Shown piece after piece: positions 1-10,200 of a DNA stretch of 64,000 bases. Where the stretch lies: positions 26,694,597 through 26,758,596 of the forward strand of contig JAZBQD010000001.1 in assembly GCA_036583965.1 (NCBI GenBank). Reading direction: 5' to 3'. The notes under the pieces are model-generated. The model had not been told where the DNA came from and did no database searches. It saw nothing but the letters and a program-made list of their open reading frames with translations. Made by a program: the position numbers and the translations under genes. Within the stretch, counting starts at the first letter, position 1. Each line of letters starts with the position of its first letter. Source of the DNA: Prunella strophiata (Eukaryota > Chordata > Aves > Passeriformes > Prunellidae).

Positions 1-39
1 CAGAGATCCAGAGTTGTCACAGTATATGCCACAGAACAT

Positions 40-205
40 GCCACAGTTGAGATGGCCACCATACAGAGTGTCACCATGCAGTTACAGAAGGCTTTAGGCA
101 CTCACCCATACACAGTAGCACCATATCCCATCAGAAGGCTTCAGGTGTCTGCCCATACATAGTAACATCATTCCACTTCAGAAGGCTGCAAGCATCTGCC
201 CTTCA
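40..205. repeat. Minisatellite, 47-bp period, about 3.5 degenerate copies
   Basis: The word CAGAAG recurs at 85, 132 and 179, exactly 47 bp apart. The word CCATA recurs at 59, 106 and 153 with the same spacing. Units differ at several positions, so the array is not recent. It runs into the left part of the window and may be longer outside it. No gene function is evident. Confidence 0.8.
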
Positions 206-2249
206 GGGTCTTTATCCCAACCTTTTATACCTCTGATTGTCCATGCACTGCACCTGTGTGCCCTCTGCTCCCTTTGGTGGTTGGTCAGTGCCCTGGGCAC
301 TCCATGGCTCATTGCTGTCACTGCTGCTCACAGCTGCAGCCCCACTCCCAATCACCACAAACTGTGCCTACACAGAGCATTTCTGTAAGAATTGTATTAA
401 TGGTCTCTGGGGTTTATGCTTTTCTTATCAGAGGGAACATTTTTTCTGAAGGAGGGTTGGAGAGTTTGGAGCTTGCTGTTTGGAGGGTGTAAGGCAAAGA
501 GGAAAATCTTGGAGCATTTTTCAGATATAAAAGAAAGGGGCTCAAACTCACATTAGAGAACAGAATCTTCAAACCTGTTAGTGAAGCTTTAGACAGAGCT
601 GTAAACACATGGCCATATTTTACAGAGAAAAACCTTGCTGCAAACAACACCAAAAATGTTTTTTATGTTTACTTGTAATTTATATTCTACAGATTCTTTC
701 TGCGAGCTCCACAAAACAAAAGAAATAAAATATGTTGGCCCCCTGACCAGCAACCCAACAATGAAACACAGTTCCTTCACCAGCCTCCTGACTGGTCTTG
801 CAAGGAGGACTGGCAGTTCCTTTATCCTTGATATAAAAAATGCTATGCATGGTCAGGTCTTCAAAAACAGGAAGCTGAGTGTCAGATCTATCCTACTCGC
901 ATAACCAATATGAAAATAAAGTAATAGCAAGCACACAGAAGAGCCAGAAATAGGTTCAATTGCTCAGTACAATAGAAACATTCTCGATAAGAGCAGGACC
1001 CTGAGCAAGTGCCCATAAACCTGACCTTTTGGAATTGCATTTGCCTGTGTGAGTTACAACAGACCTCTGACTGTTCCCATTCAACTCCCCCAAATTGTGA
1101 AGGGCACTGAAACCATTTCTATCATACTGAACAATTATGTTAAGAGAAAGAGTAGTACTATGAGTACTGACAGAAAAATTACTATTTGCAATCTGCAATT
1201 TACCCAGCAGCAGAAAAGGTTTCTACTCCTCCTCATATTCACTAGAAGGAGAACTGAATTTATGAACAACCAAGTAATTCAGTTTTAAGGACTCTCCCCC
1301 AGGCAGAGAAATAGCAGCAGTGCAGAGGACAGTTAGGAAAGGACAGAAGATACATGGCTAAAGTAGCAGCGGGTGCTTCAGTTTCTCTGTTATTCAGCCC
1401 TTCGGTATTATTCTCAGCATTTATTTCATGCTCCAGTAAGCTTTGTTTATTGAGGTGATCACACAACTCCGTTGTCTTGAAAGAACAGCTGCCTTCTGGC
1501 TTCAGAGGAACAGATGAAATCTGATTAGGTTTAATATCTTTTCAGTATGCTCTTCAATAACCACCTGATGACACTCTTAAGGAAGGTAAAACCAGGCCAC
1601 TTTGATTTTAATGTCAGATTTAGCCCCCTCGGAAGACATATTGAAAAGCTTACTTGAATCTGGCCCATCACCACTATTTTAATAATCTGCTTATCTAGTT
1701 TCTCAGGCCTTTGTAAATGATGAGATTTTTATCATTTGTAGAAATCTACTTCCAATGGATTGCAAGCACCGAGTACAAGGGCTGCAGAAAATTCATCAAT
1801 GATTGATGATCATACAAACACCTTTGTTAATACAAAATAAATGATTCAAGAAAAGGTTACATATGCACGTATACTGATAACTAGAAACAAAAGCATCAGC
1901 CCTTCACCACCTTTTAGGCAATGGAATGCCTAAAAGGCATTTAGAAATGCAAACCAGTGCAATTCAGCTACCTCTTCAACCAGCTTCATTCTCTTACTTG
2001 AGGAGCTAAATCCCTGCTTGGTGCAAAGGAATATTCCACTGACACAAAGTCTGGTGGCAGCCAGACAACTTTACCTGACTCTTTTTGCCAGGTCAATACT
2101 ATCAAAGGTGCCTGAGTAAAGGAATGAATAAACAGTGATGAAGCCTTTCCCCAAATAAAGTCCTGTCTGTGAAAGGAGAATCCTCAAGATAGTGAAGCAC
2201 TGTTGGTTGTGCATGTAGGCAGATGCTTTTCACCCTCCTCTCAGTCTGC
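206..2249. other. 3' flank / possible 3' UTR of the GPR15LG-like gene; otherwise no gene seen
   Basis: This is the minus-strand downstream side of the GPR15LG-like stop codon. No AATAAA occurs on the minus strand for about 800 nt after the stop; the first ones are at 1446-1451 and 1420-1425. ATTAAA variants lie at 1678-1683, followed by GT-rich sequence, and at 1607-1612. The 3' end therefore cannot be fixed. Nothing resembling an exon of CDHR1, the expected next gene, was recognised. Confidence 0.4.
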
Positions 2250-2353
2250 TTATTTTAGCTGTGGAAGTGGTCCAGAAAACACAAAAGGTTTTCGCCGAGG
2301 ACAAGGCTTGCAGTATCTCCTTGGTTCCATTGGAGTAGTTTTAAAACTTATAC
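2250..2353 (-). CDS. GPR15LG: GPR15LG-like exon 3 (CKPC motif, C-terminal tail, stop)
   Basis: The acceptor is a strong pyrimidine tract ending tctgttttacag. The exon completes Gly44 and encodes residues 45-77 with RRYCKPCPRRK followed by FVFSGPLPQLK and TAA at 2250-2252. The tail aligns with the mammalian C-terminus that engages GPR15 (hydrophobic-Val-x-x-Gly-x-Leu-Pro-Gln-hydrophobic). Here a lysine follows it. Confidence 0.87.
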
Positions 2354-5300
2354 CTGTAAAACAGACATGAAAAGGAGAGAAAAATTGAAAGATTTGTTTA
2401 ATTGGGAGTGTGGAGAATGGCACAAAACTTTAATATCTGAAATTCAGCCATGTTTATGTGGGCAGGCTTAGATTAGCAGTGATCTGAAAATAAACAGGGA
2501 CACGGGGGCAATTTTTTTTTCTTTTCATTAGGTTGCTGGAGGTCACTGACTCCCAGAAGCCTATTTTCCCTTTAGTGAGGGTGCTCAATCACTGCAAGTT
2601 TGCTGCTGCTGAAAGTTTCCATAGTCAGGTGAAGGTCTTCATAGACACAGGATGGTCTGTCTCTCCAGAGCTTGAATTCTGCAATTGGCACCTTAAACAG
2701 TATCTTCCCCTTACTATCATCCCATTCTCCCTATTTCCTGGTCAGAAGCCATAGATTGACATTGGCTTGAAGCATTTGCTTTCTGGGACAGCAGTTGTTT
2801 CAGATGGAATGACAACATTCTAGGAAATCAGTGGTTTTGCTTCAAAAGAAGTGGCCAGTGTGGTTATATATGGTTATTTATATATATGTTATTTATACAT
2901 AATCCCACTCCTCAAGCCACACTGAGCTGACCTCCAAATGCCTTTGCAGCTTGCCCATGGCAATTGCCCAGCACAAAGAACAGTGCAAAGCAATGCTGAA
3001 AAACAGTCCCTGTGCTTTGCCTGCAGCCTATAAAGCAAGTTATATCCCCCTAAAAAAGACAGCACAAGTCACCCAGAAATCTCATAGCAACAATACAACA
3101 CAAAGCCAACATTGTGCAATTCCAGTCAAGAACCATACATTAAAACAGAAGAATTCAGCTTTGGGCAGTTGCTGCATTAGGCCCAAGCTTTTACAGCTGC
3201 CTCTCAGTAAGAGTAGAAACTAATTCAGATCAAGCATTTTGATACAAGCAGGTCTGAGGAAGTCATTTGCAGCAGAAAGATGCACCCTATATGGAAGCAA
3301 ATAAACAACAATCCCTGACCTAAAAAAGGTTTGGCTGCAGGTAAGGACAGGAGATGATTACAGTCAGCATATTGGAATGCTCAGAGAACCAGGACAGAGT
3401 GTAATGGGACAAGCAAAGATCATAAAGTATTATTGTGCTTGCAGCAGAGGAAAGCATTTCAGATTCCCTCTGTAGGAGATCTTTGTGGTGAATTTACAGG
3501 TTTTAAGGGAGTGCTTCCTTTGTACTCCTTTCTCCCCCTGAGCACAATACCTTCCATTGCTCTGTGAGACCAGCATCACTGGACTTCATCCCCAGGAAAC
3601 AGCAGTCTGCTTTCAAAGGAACATTCTCTCTGCAAGCACTTTTAGCAGAGAGTTTCCATGCCTGTTGCATGTAAAAAAGCCTGAAACACCCCCAATTTTG
3701 TCAGATAGCAGAAAGTACTCAGATTGAATAGTAACAGCTGTGCTGATCACAAGAAGTCTCAGTAATGTGGAAAAGGTAGAGGATCAGGCAGGCAGCAGCA
3801 TGTGCAATCCAGCTCAGGCCAGGAGTGACAGAAGCCACCTCTGTGCTTCTGGCATGGCACATCCCCCCAGGCCTTGTGGGCCAGCTGGGAACCTGCTATT
3901 GCTCAAGTCCTCAGTTGCTACTACACCTGCTGATTAAATGAGGAGCCCCCAGACAGCTATAAACCTCTGACCCATAATAATTCTGCAATTTGTTCACTGC
4001 TCCTAGTACCAATGGGACCCTGCCTATAAAACAGAGCCCATGATTCAGCACTGGGAGACAGGACAGGAAGGAAAGGCTCCAGTTAAAGGAAAACTGTAGA
4101 GTAACACAAAGATTTCCACCTAAGTTATCTAAATATAGAAAGTAATAAAGCATTTAGGATATTTTATCTGCTAGAATGAATTTATTTGGAACTTCAAATT
4201 AGTAATTTTTTGATTAAAAGATTAGAAATAGGAAATAAACTATTTTAGATCAAATTCTTTAGAGTTTAACAGAAGTTATCAACTAGATATTTTATTGAAT
4301 TTAGAAACATTAAGATTTAAGATGCTAAGATTCTAAAGAACATACTAATCCTTTTATCCTAGACTTGTTCATGGTTTAGCTTTTTTTCCACTGGGGTCTC
4401 ACTGAAACCAGGGACAATATGTACTTTTACTTGCACAGTCTTTAGATGCACATATTTAGAAAAAATTCAGTCTCAGATAATTCTTGTTCCTGGTAGAGTT
4501 GTGGGTTCAAAAACTGTATTTTTGGGAATTTACAGAACCACACTTTGGTTGATCTTTCAAAACATAAAGATGAATGCAGCCACAGATGAATGGTGATGGA
4601 ATACAGCAGGGCAAAGCCAGGATAATATTTCACTTCTGCAACTGTTCTTATCAGTGAGGAACACTGGTACTCCCTTAAACAGACTTGATCATATTTCTCT
4701 TGATTGTTTTATACTATGGGCATTAAATGGATTCTAATCTCTCCTAATCTTATTTCTTCCCAATCAAAACACTCAGTAAGTTTCCTAAGAAAAAGAGAAC
4801 AAGTTCTCAGTGATTCAATGAACTTAATATTTACCTGCATGGAAAATTCTGTGAAGTTTGCAGATGCAAAAAAATCCAGAGTGCTGTGATTTCTCTCTAA
4901 TGATTACCTAATTCATCTAATGAAACTGTAAAACTTTTTACCTTTATGAGGACTTTTGTTGCGTTTTGCTCTCGGGCAGCAGCGTCTTCTAACCCTCTGA
5001 ACTAAGGGTGAAAAATAATACATTATCAGTGGAGACAGGTAATGCAAATAACTGTACATAGACAGTAAATGTGTCAGAGTCCACAGACATTTTGCTTACT
5101 GTATTTACCACTGACATCCTTGTGTGGAGAGATCTGTAAAACAAAGGATTATCATGACTGATTTTTAGATCTCTGCACAGCTTTGTCCCTAGTGTGAAAC
5201 AGGAACTTATTTGCTCTTTCCCATCATTACTCATAGATGCATCAGATACACATTGTAAAGATTTCTTTATCCTTCAAAATGTCACACTGGCAGGCAATAC

Positions 5301-7134
5301 AATTATAGTTGCACCACTTTAAGAAAATATAAAAAATTACCAACAGGAAAAAGAGCATCTCTGTGTCCAGATGCACAGGAGTATAAATTGCTTTGAAAAA
5401 GCCACTGAAATATTCCCTCCCACCACACCTAAATAAGTGAGCTGTTGACTGCAGTTGACCACAGTGCTGGTCACAATAAAGGGGGGAAAAAAGATTTACT
5501 CTGGAGCTGAGGTGGAGCAGAAAGGACAGAGACAGATGAATTCTCACCAACAAAATCTAACATATGATCAATGTTTCTGGAAACCACTGAGGCACAGCTT
5601 ACAGCCAAGGCTGGTGATGGAGGCAGAGTTATTTTATCACCATAATTTAGTTCTGATGTAACAGGTTTAACATGCAAAGTACATTTATCTTGCACACCAA
5701 GACACTTTTATTTTGACATTGGTGCTTACAGATAAGGAACAGTGTCCTTTGCACGTTCTTCCCCCACCTTCTGACTCATGGAAGCACCATGCACATCAAC
5801 AAGAAGGAAACACTATTACGGAAACTGGCAGGTATTAATTTGTGTTTTATTGATATGGCCATCTCCTGTCCTTCCTGGACAGGCTTCCTCTGTGCTCCTG
5901 AGGACACTTCTAGAAATTCTCCAACTCCCCTTGCACTGTTCCTAAAGTTCTCCTCAAGGGTCATGGAAAAACCTGAATAAAAAGGAGTAGAAAAGGCAAA
6001 GAGAGCAGAAGGGCTTCAGGTACCACTGCTCTGGCAAATAGCTCTACCAGCACAGACACCAGTAAATGAGAAAACTGGGCAGCTGACTTTACCAATTACA
6101 AAAACAGCTTCTACATGTTTCTCCATGCTCATATTAACACATAAAGCAATTCTTAAAAGATTTCTAGAAAATATCAAGCATGGTGAGTGTGCTGTTCCTG
6201 ACCTTTGGACACTTAGCTTTGTTTTTCTTTATCTCACATTTACTCTCTACATCTTGTATAAAATATACAATGTGAAAAATCATGGTGAGTCTCAGAGATT
6301 CACAATATCAAACCTCAAATCTGCACAGGTAACTCTAGATTGCACCTCTCAATTTAAAAATACTACTGAGCTGTTCTTCTGCAAATGCACAATGACATCT
6401 GCAGAGATGTGGCTATGGACAGATGGAAAATCCTCTGTTTCCAAGATTTTAACTGCTCTGTGAATTTGGAATACTGCAAAATGGTAACTAAGTGCCTCAA
6501 GGTACTACAGCTGAAGTGTGGATTATCAGTGGTAAAAAACCCCAACCAACCAACAAAAACACAAAGGAAAAAAAAAAGTTTAGACTGATTGAAGGTCAGA
6601 AGAGTTACTCCCATTTGTTTCATTGTTCTATAAAGAACTTATACTCTGTTAACCTGACTGATTCATGTTCCCTTTTTTCATAAGGGTAGAAGCTTTTTCC
6701 ATTAATACATTTCCCACTACTGAGAAAACTGTACTATTTTTACATTGGTTGGTTATCTACTGGGAAAATATAACAGGAAGCATTTTCAGAAGAGCAGATT
6801 TCAGAACACAGATTAAGGTAAAAGTTAATCATGCTGTGCAACAGGCAATAGCAGAGGAAACACTACTACATCACTACAAACCAAAGCACTGATATGCTAC
6901 CACACTCTGCAGTCTAAGTCCTTTTCTAAGTTCAATCCTCCTTTTCATTGTCAAGCTCTGCTTGTTTCCTATAATTAAAATCAACATAGTAAATAAGCTT
7001 TTTACACCAAAAAAGAAAAGAACAGGAAAAGAGAAAGCCTTGTTAGAAGACTATAATACTGTACCTTCTGCAGCAGAGACATTGAGGCACAAAAGACAGA
7101 CAAGCAAAAAGCCACAAAGTGCCAGGAGCTTCAT
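2250..7134 (-). CDS. GPR15LG: GPR15 ligand-like secreted cationic peptide (GPR15LG / C10orf99 ortholog), complete, 3 exons
   Basis: Seen: join(7065..7134, 4942..5001, 2250..2353) on the minus strand gives 234 nt, which is 77 codons plus TAA. Both introns are GT-AG and phase 1. Residues 1-22 form a signal peptide (MKLLALCG start, a run of Leu/Val/Cys, ending VSAA). The mature part has a basic cluster followed by a Cys-Cys pair (residues 31-32), a CKPC motif (58-61) and a hydrophobic tail ending PLPQLK. It has 17 Lys/Arg and only two acidic residues. Known: mammalian GPR15LG is a secreted peptide of about 81 residues, also reported as antimicrobial AP-57, with a CC pair, CKPC and an LPQV tail; it attracts GPR15-bearing T cells in gut and skin. 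The human gene lies just beyond GHITM on the same strand, as here. Odd points are about 7 extra residues between the cysteine pairs and one extra C-terminal lysine. Receptor activity in birds is inferred. Confidence 0.87.
2354..4941 (-). other. Intron 2 of the GPR15LG-like gene
   Basis: A GT-AG, phase-1 intron of 2588 nt. A small AT-rich patch lies near 2865-2900. No mobile element or further exon was recognised. Confidence 0.8.
4942..5001 (-). CDS. GPR15LG: GPR15LG-like exon 2 (basic cluster and Cys-Cys pair)
   Basis: The acceptor is a pyrimidine tract ending cacccttag, and the donor is AAAG|gtaaaaa. Its 60 nt complete Val24, then encode QRVRRRCC and a further run of basic residues to Lys43, leaving G for the next codon. 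A second AG two to five bases further in (cagag) would give a different frame without the cysteines, so it was not chosen. Confidence 0.86.
5002..7064 (-). other. Intron 1 of the GPR15LG-like gene
   Basis: A GT-AG, phase-1 intron of 2063 nt. An A/C-rich tract lies near 6533-6575. No other structure was recognised. Confidence 0.8.
7065..7134 (-). CDS. GPR15LG: GPR15LG-like exon 1 (start codon and signal peptide)
   Basis: The ATG at 7132-7134 has A at -3, and an in-frame TGA lies 15 nt upstream, so no longer N-terminus exists in this exon. The exon encodes residues 1-23, ending SAAE, and leaves one base (G) for a phase-1 intron. The donor reads AAG|gtacag. The signal-peptide cleavage site is probably just after the Ala-Ala. 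Confidence 0.88.
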
Positions 7135-7207
7135 CCTTCTCACTAGTCACGAGATGTTTCCGAGGAGGCTGAAGGAGTGTCCCGGTCTCCTCCAGCACAA
7201 CCTCAGC

Positions 7208-7215
7208 TTTTTATA
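7208..7215 (-). promoter_or_regulatory. TATA box of the GPR15LG-like gene
   Basis: Minus-strand TATAAAAA in the context CCTATAAAAAGC, 74-81 nt upstream of the ATG. At the usual 25-30 bp spacing, transcription would start near 7180-7187 and give a 5' UTR of about 50 nt. A TATA promoter without a CpG island fits a tissue-restricted secreted peptide. Confidence 0.65.
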
Positions 7216-10200
7216 GGATAGAGCCAAAGGAATGTTGTGTTCAGAATGGGTGGAGAGTTGGCCTTTGTATTGCACCTCAACAGATGAAAAGAAACAGCAG
7301 TTCCTATTTCAAGAAGCAATTTACTCAGAATGAGGCAGCATAGAGATTTCCTTACCAGCTACACAGCAGCTTGAAGCATCAAAGTATACAGGGATGTTCT
7401 GAGGCAGAATCCTTGTCCTGTGCTTCACAGTAGCCTCTCCAGAGGACCTGGTGTGCTCCTCTGCACGCTTGGAAAGGGAGAGAGCACAGCAGAACTGAAT
7501 CTGTATGGACAGTGATCAGGGCTTGAAAAGGCAAACCAAACCCAGGCTGTTTTAATCAAAGCAATTGCCAGTGTGTTGTTACCAAAATTAACAAGACAGC
7601 TGGTTAAGCAACAGATTTCTGAGTTTATTATTAACTTTCAGTGTCTGTTGTATCTGAATAATTAAGTTGTGAAGATGCCAGCTAACAGTTAAGATTAAGA
7701 AGTCATCAAATTCAACATAGTATCAAGGTTCACAGAGTGTACTTTAAAAAAAAAAGTCCTTAAAGGAGGGATCAACTATAGAATCACGTCTCTTAAAAAA
7801 GGCAAAAAGTTCAGGTTTGAGAGCATTCAATTCTCCCAGCTTAATCTGGTAAGATTTGGGTGTCTAACAACAGAATATGTAGACAGAATATGCTCCCCTT
7901 AAAAAGTGGGAGCAGTATCTGCAAGCCACCCAGACTTGGAATTACAGCAGGATAGAAGGCTTCACTCTGGTGCACAAATATTGCTCCCAGCCCCAGTTTT
8001 AAAGGTTTCCTATTTCAAGTATGGGATTTGGCTTGTTTCTTGCATTAATCAGAAGCCTTCCAAATTGGGTCACCCCTTTATCTACCAAATGTAGCCCCAA
8101 AAGCTTATTTCTGCAGTCCTACCTAGCAATATCCATTTATGGTGAAGATTGCTAATGCCTGACAGCCTTTTTTGTTTGCCAAGGCTGGCATTACCAAGGT
8201 TCAAGAATCAAATCACTAACAAAACTTGCTACAAGACAGTATTACCTTCACAGTGCTTTATGGAAGCCCTGCCTCACACTGGCACACCTTGTTCAGCCTG
8301 AAGTAAGGCTGTTAGTTCACATCCCTGCTGAGCATGTCAGGAGGGACTTCTGCAGTTCAGTCGATGCAGAAAAAGATGAATGACAACAGAGCAGCAATGT
8401 TGTTGTTATGATCTCAGGCTTCTTTTGAATATTGAAACATATGGGTGTGGTTCCTCATTTTGTACTTTTAAAGTTAACACTTTTGCTGGTTAAGACTGAA
8501 TCAAATAATATAAATCCCAACATAAACTGAGCATGTAAAATGGAGCTGGTCAGCCGACTCGCTAAGGTTTGCAGAAGATCTGAAATATCAGTAGGGCACA
8601 AGAAAGGGGTGGTAGGAGAGTAATTTTTCTGTAACATTCAATCAGGACATGATTGAAACCTGATGAGTCTGAGTAGTGGTAGCACTGAAGCAAGGATTTC
8701 ACTTGGTGACTACAGTATTTTATCTCCATTACACTTTCTGAGAAAGTTCCAGGCAAGCTCATGTACTGGGGAATGTGAGTGAATGGCTGTGTGGGGCTCA
8801 GTTGCCACCTGGGGTTAAACTACAACACCCAAATAAGTTTTCATGTATTTTTAGCCTTAACTAGAAGCATCACCTTCTCTTTCTGTGTGCATGATAAGAA
8901 ATAAAAAATGAATACTGAAAAGTAACCAGATAAGATAGGAAATGACTTGGAAAACAGAACCTCATCACGTGATGATTACTGACATTTCCAACTATGCTCA
9001 TTTAAACAAAAAGTGCTGCCAACACTTACCTCAAAACCCCCCATCATGCTTCTGAAATATTTACAACATAATATTGGCAACACAAGTATTTACAAAGACT
9101 TGTTTTCCTAAGTATACATCACTGCACAGGTAACTTTACCAATTACCCCAAGCAAGAGAACAGCATGTGCTGCCTGAATGCCCCCCTTGTTTTCTGTGTG
9201 GAAGAGGCAGGCTGCTACTTGGTCTCTCTGTCAAAACAGTCCAAGCCTTCCAGCTACTATGAGGGGAAATGAGGCAAACCTGTACAGTCATCACTGCACA
9301 CCCAAAAGCCCCAGAGAAGGGTTTGATAGGAACAAGAACAGGCACCCATTTTTTCAAGGACAGCATCTGTTTCAGGAGTTTGTGCTGTCTTACTGTCAGG
9401 CTGCTCTAGGAACGCAAACAGAAAACCCAAAAACTTTCTAAAACACTGCATGAATTTATCAATATAACTTATTGGGGAGACGATATTGGAAGCAATTTAT
9501 TTGTTTATTTTCACCAATTGAGAGGTCTAGTTGCAAACCTTGAGAGATTCTTTTGAGTAGGTATTGGGATCCATGAACTTATCTTGCTTAGCAGTTTTGA
9601 GAAGAAATTTAGCTGAGGAAGACTTTTTTCCTCTTAAACTGAAAACTTTCAGAAGAAATTTCTGTGCTTTATATCTTAAAATTCAGGCAGTAAAAGCTGA
9701 TAATTGCTGTGCTTAAACCCTGTAATTCTTAATGCCCTGTTTCATATGCTTCTATAAATGCTAATGTTACAGGAAATGTTAATCAAACTGAAAATGGAAG
9801 ACTAGAAGCAATGACCTAGCATAATCTTTAGACTTGCCCTCCTGAGAAAAGTTTTTACCAAATAAGGTTGCAGACTATACAAAATAATGAGACAGAACCA
9901 TATCAGGGGAGTAGCTGGAAACAGGAGATGGAATATAAACACAGATTACTAAATAGCCTGATAACCTGTGTCCTTAGGGTCTGTCAGCAGGAAGTTTGAA
10001 GCATCTGTATGATAGTCTTCTGTAGGACATGAAGTTTATGAAATGAGCAGCAGCTGCTGTACATCTTTCCAGTTGAAAAAAAGGCTGAAATTGAGTGCAG
10101 GGGTATTTCTGAATCATCCAGGGAAATAAGGGATCCATCCTGAGATTTGCATAATGTTCACATTAATACCTGGTGTTCAAAAGCCACATAGGATGTCTCT

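Noticed and set aside
1..2249. Possible CDHR1 exon
   Set aside because: Expected beyond the left edge by synteny, but no cadherin-like or other recognisable coding sequence was seen here.
4942..4999. Alternative acceptors (cag or cagag) for exon 2 of the GPR15LG-like gene
   Set aside because: They either give an immediate stop or shift to a frame without the CC pair, whereas the tag acceptor with the better pyrimidine tract keeps the family motif and exact phase.
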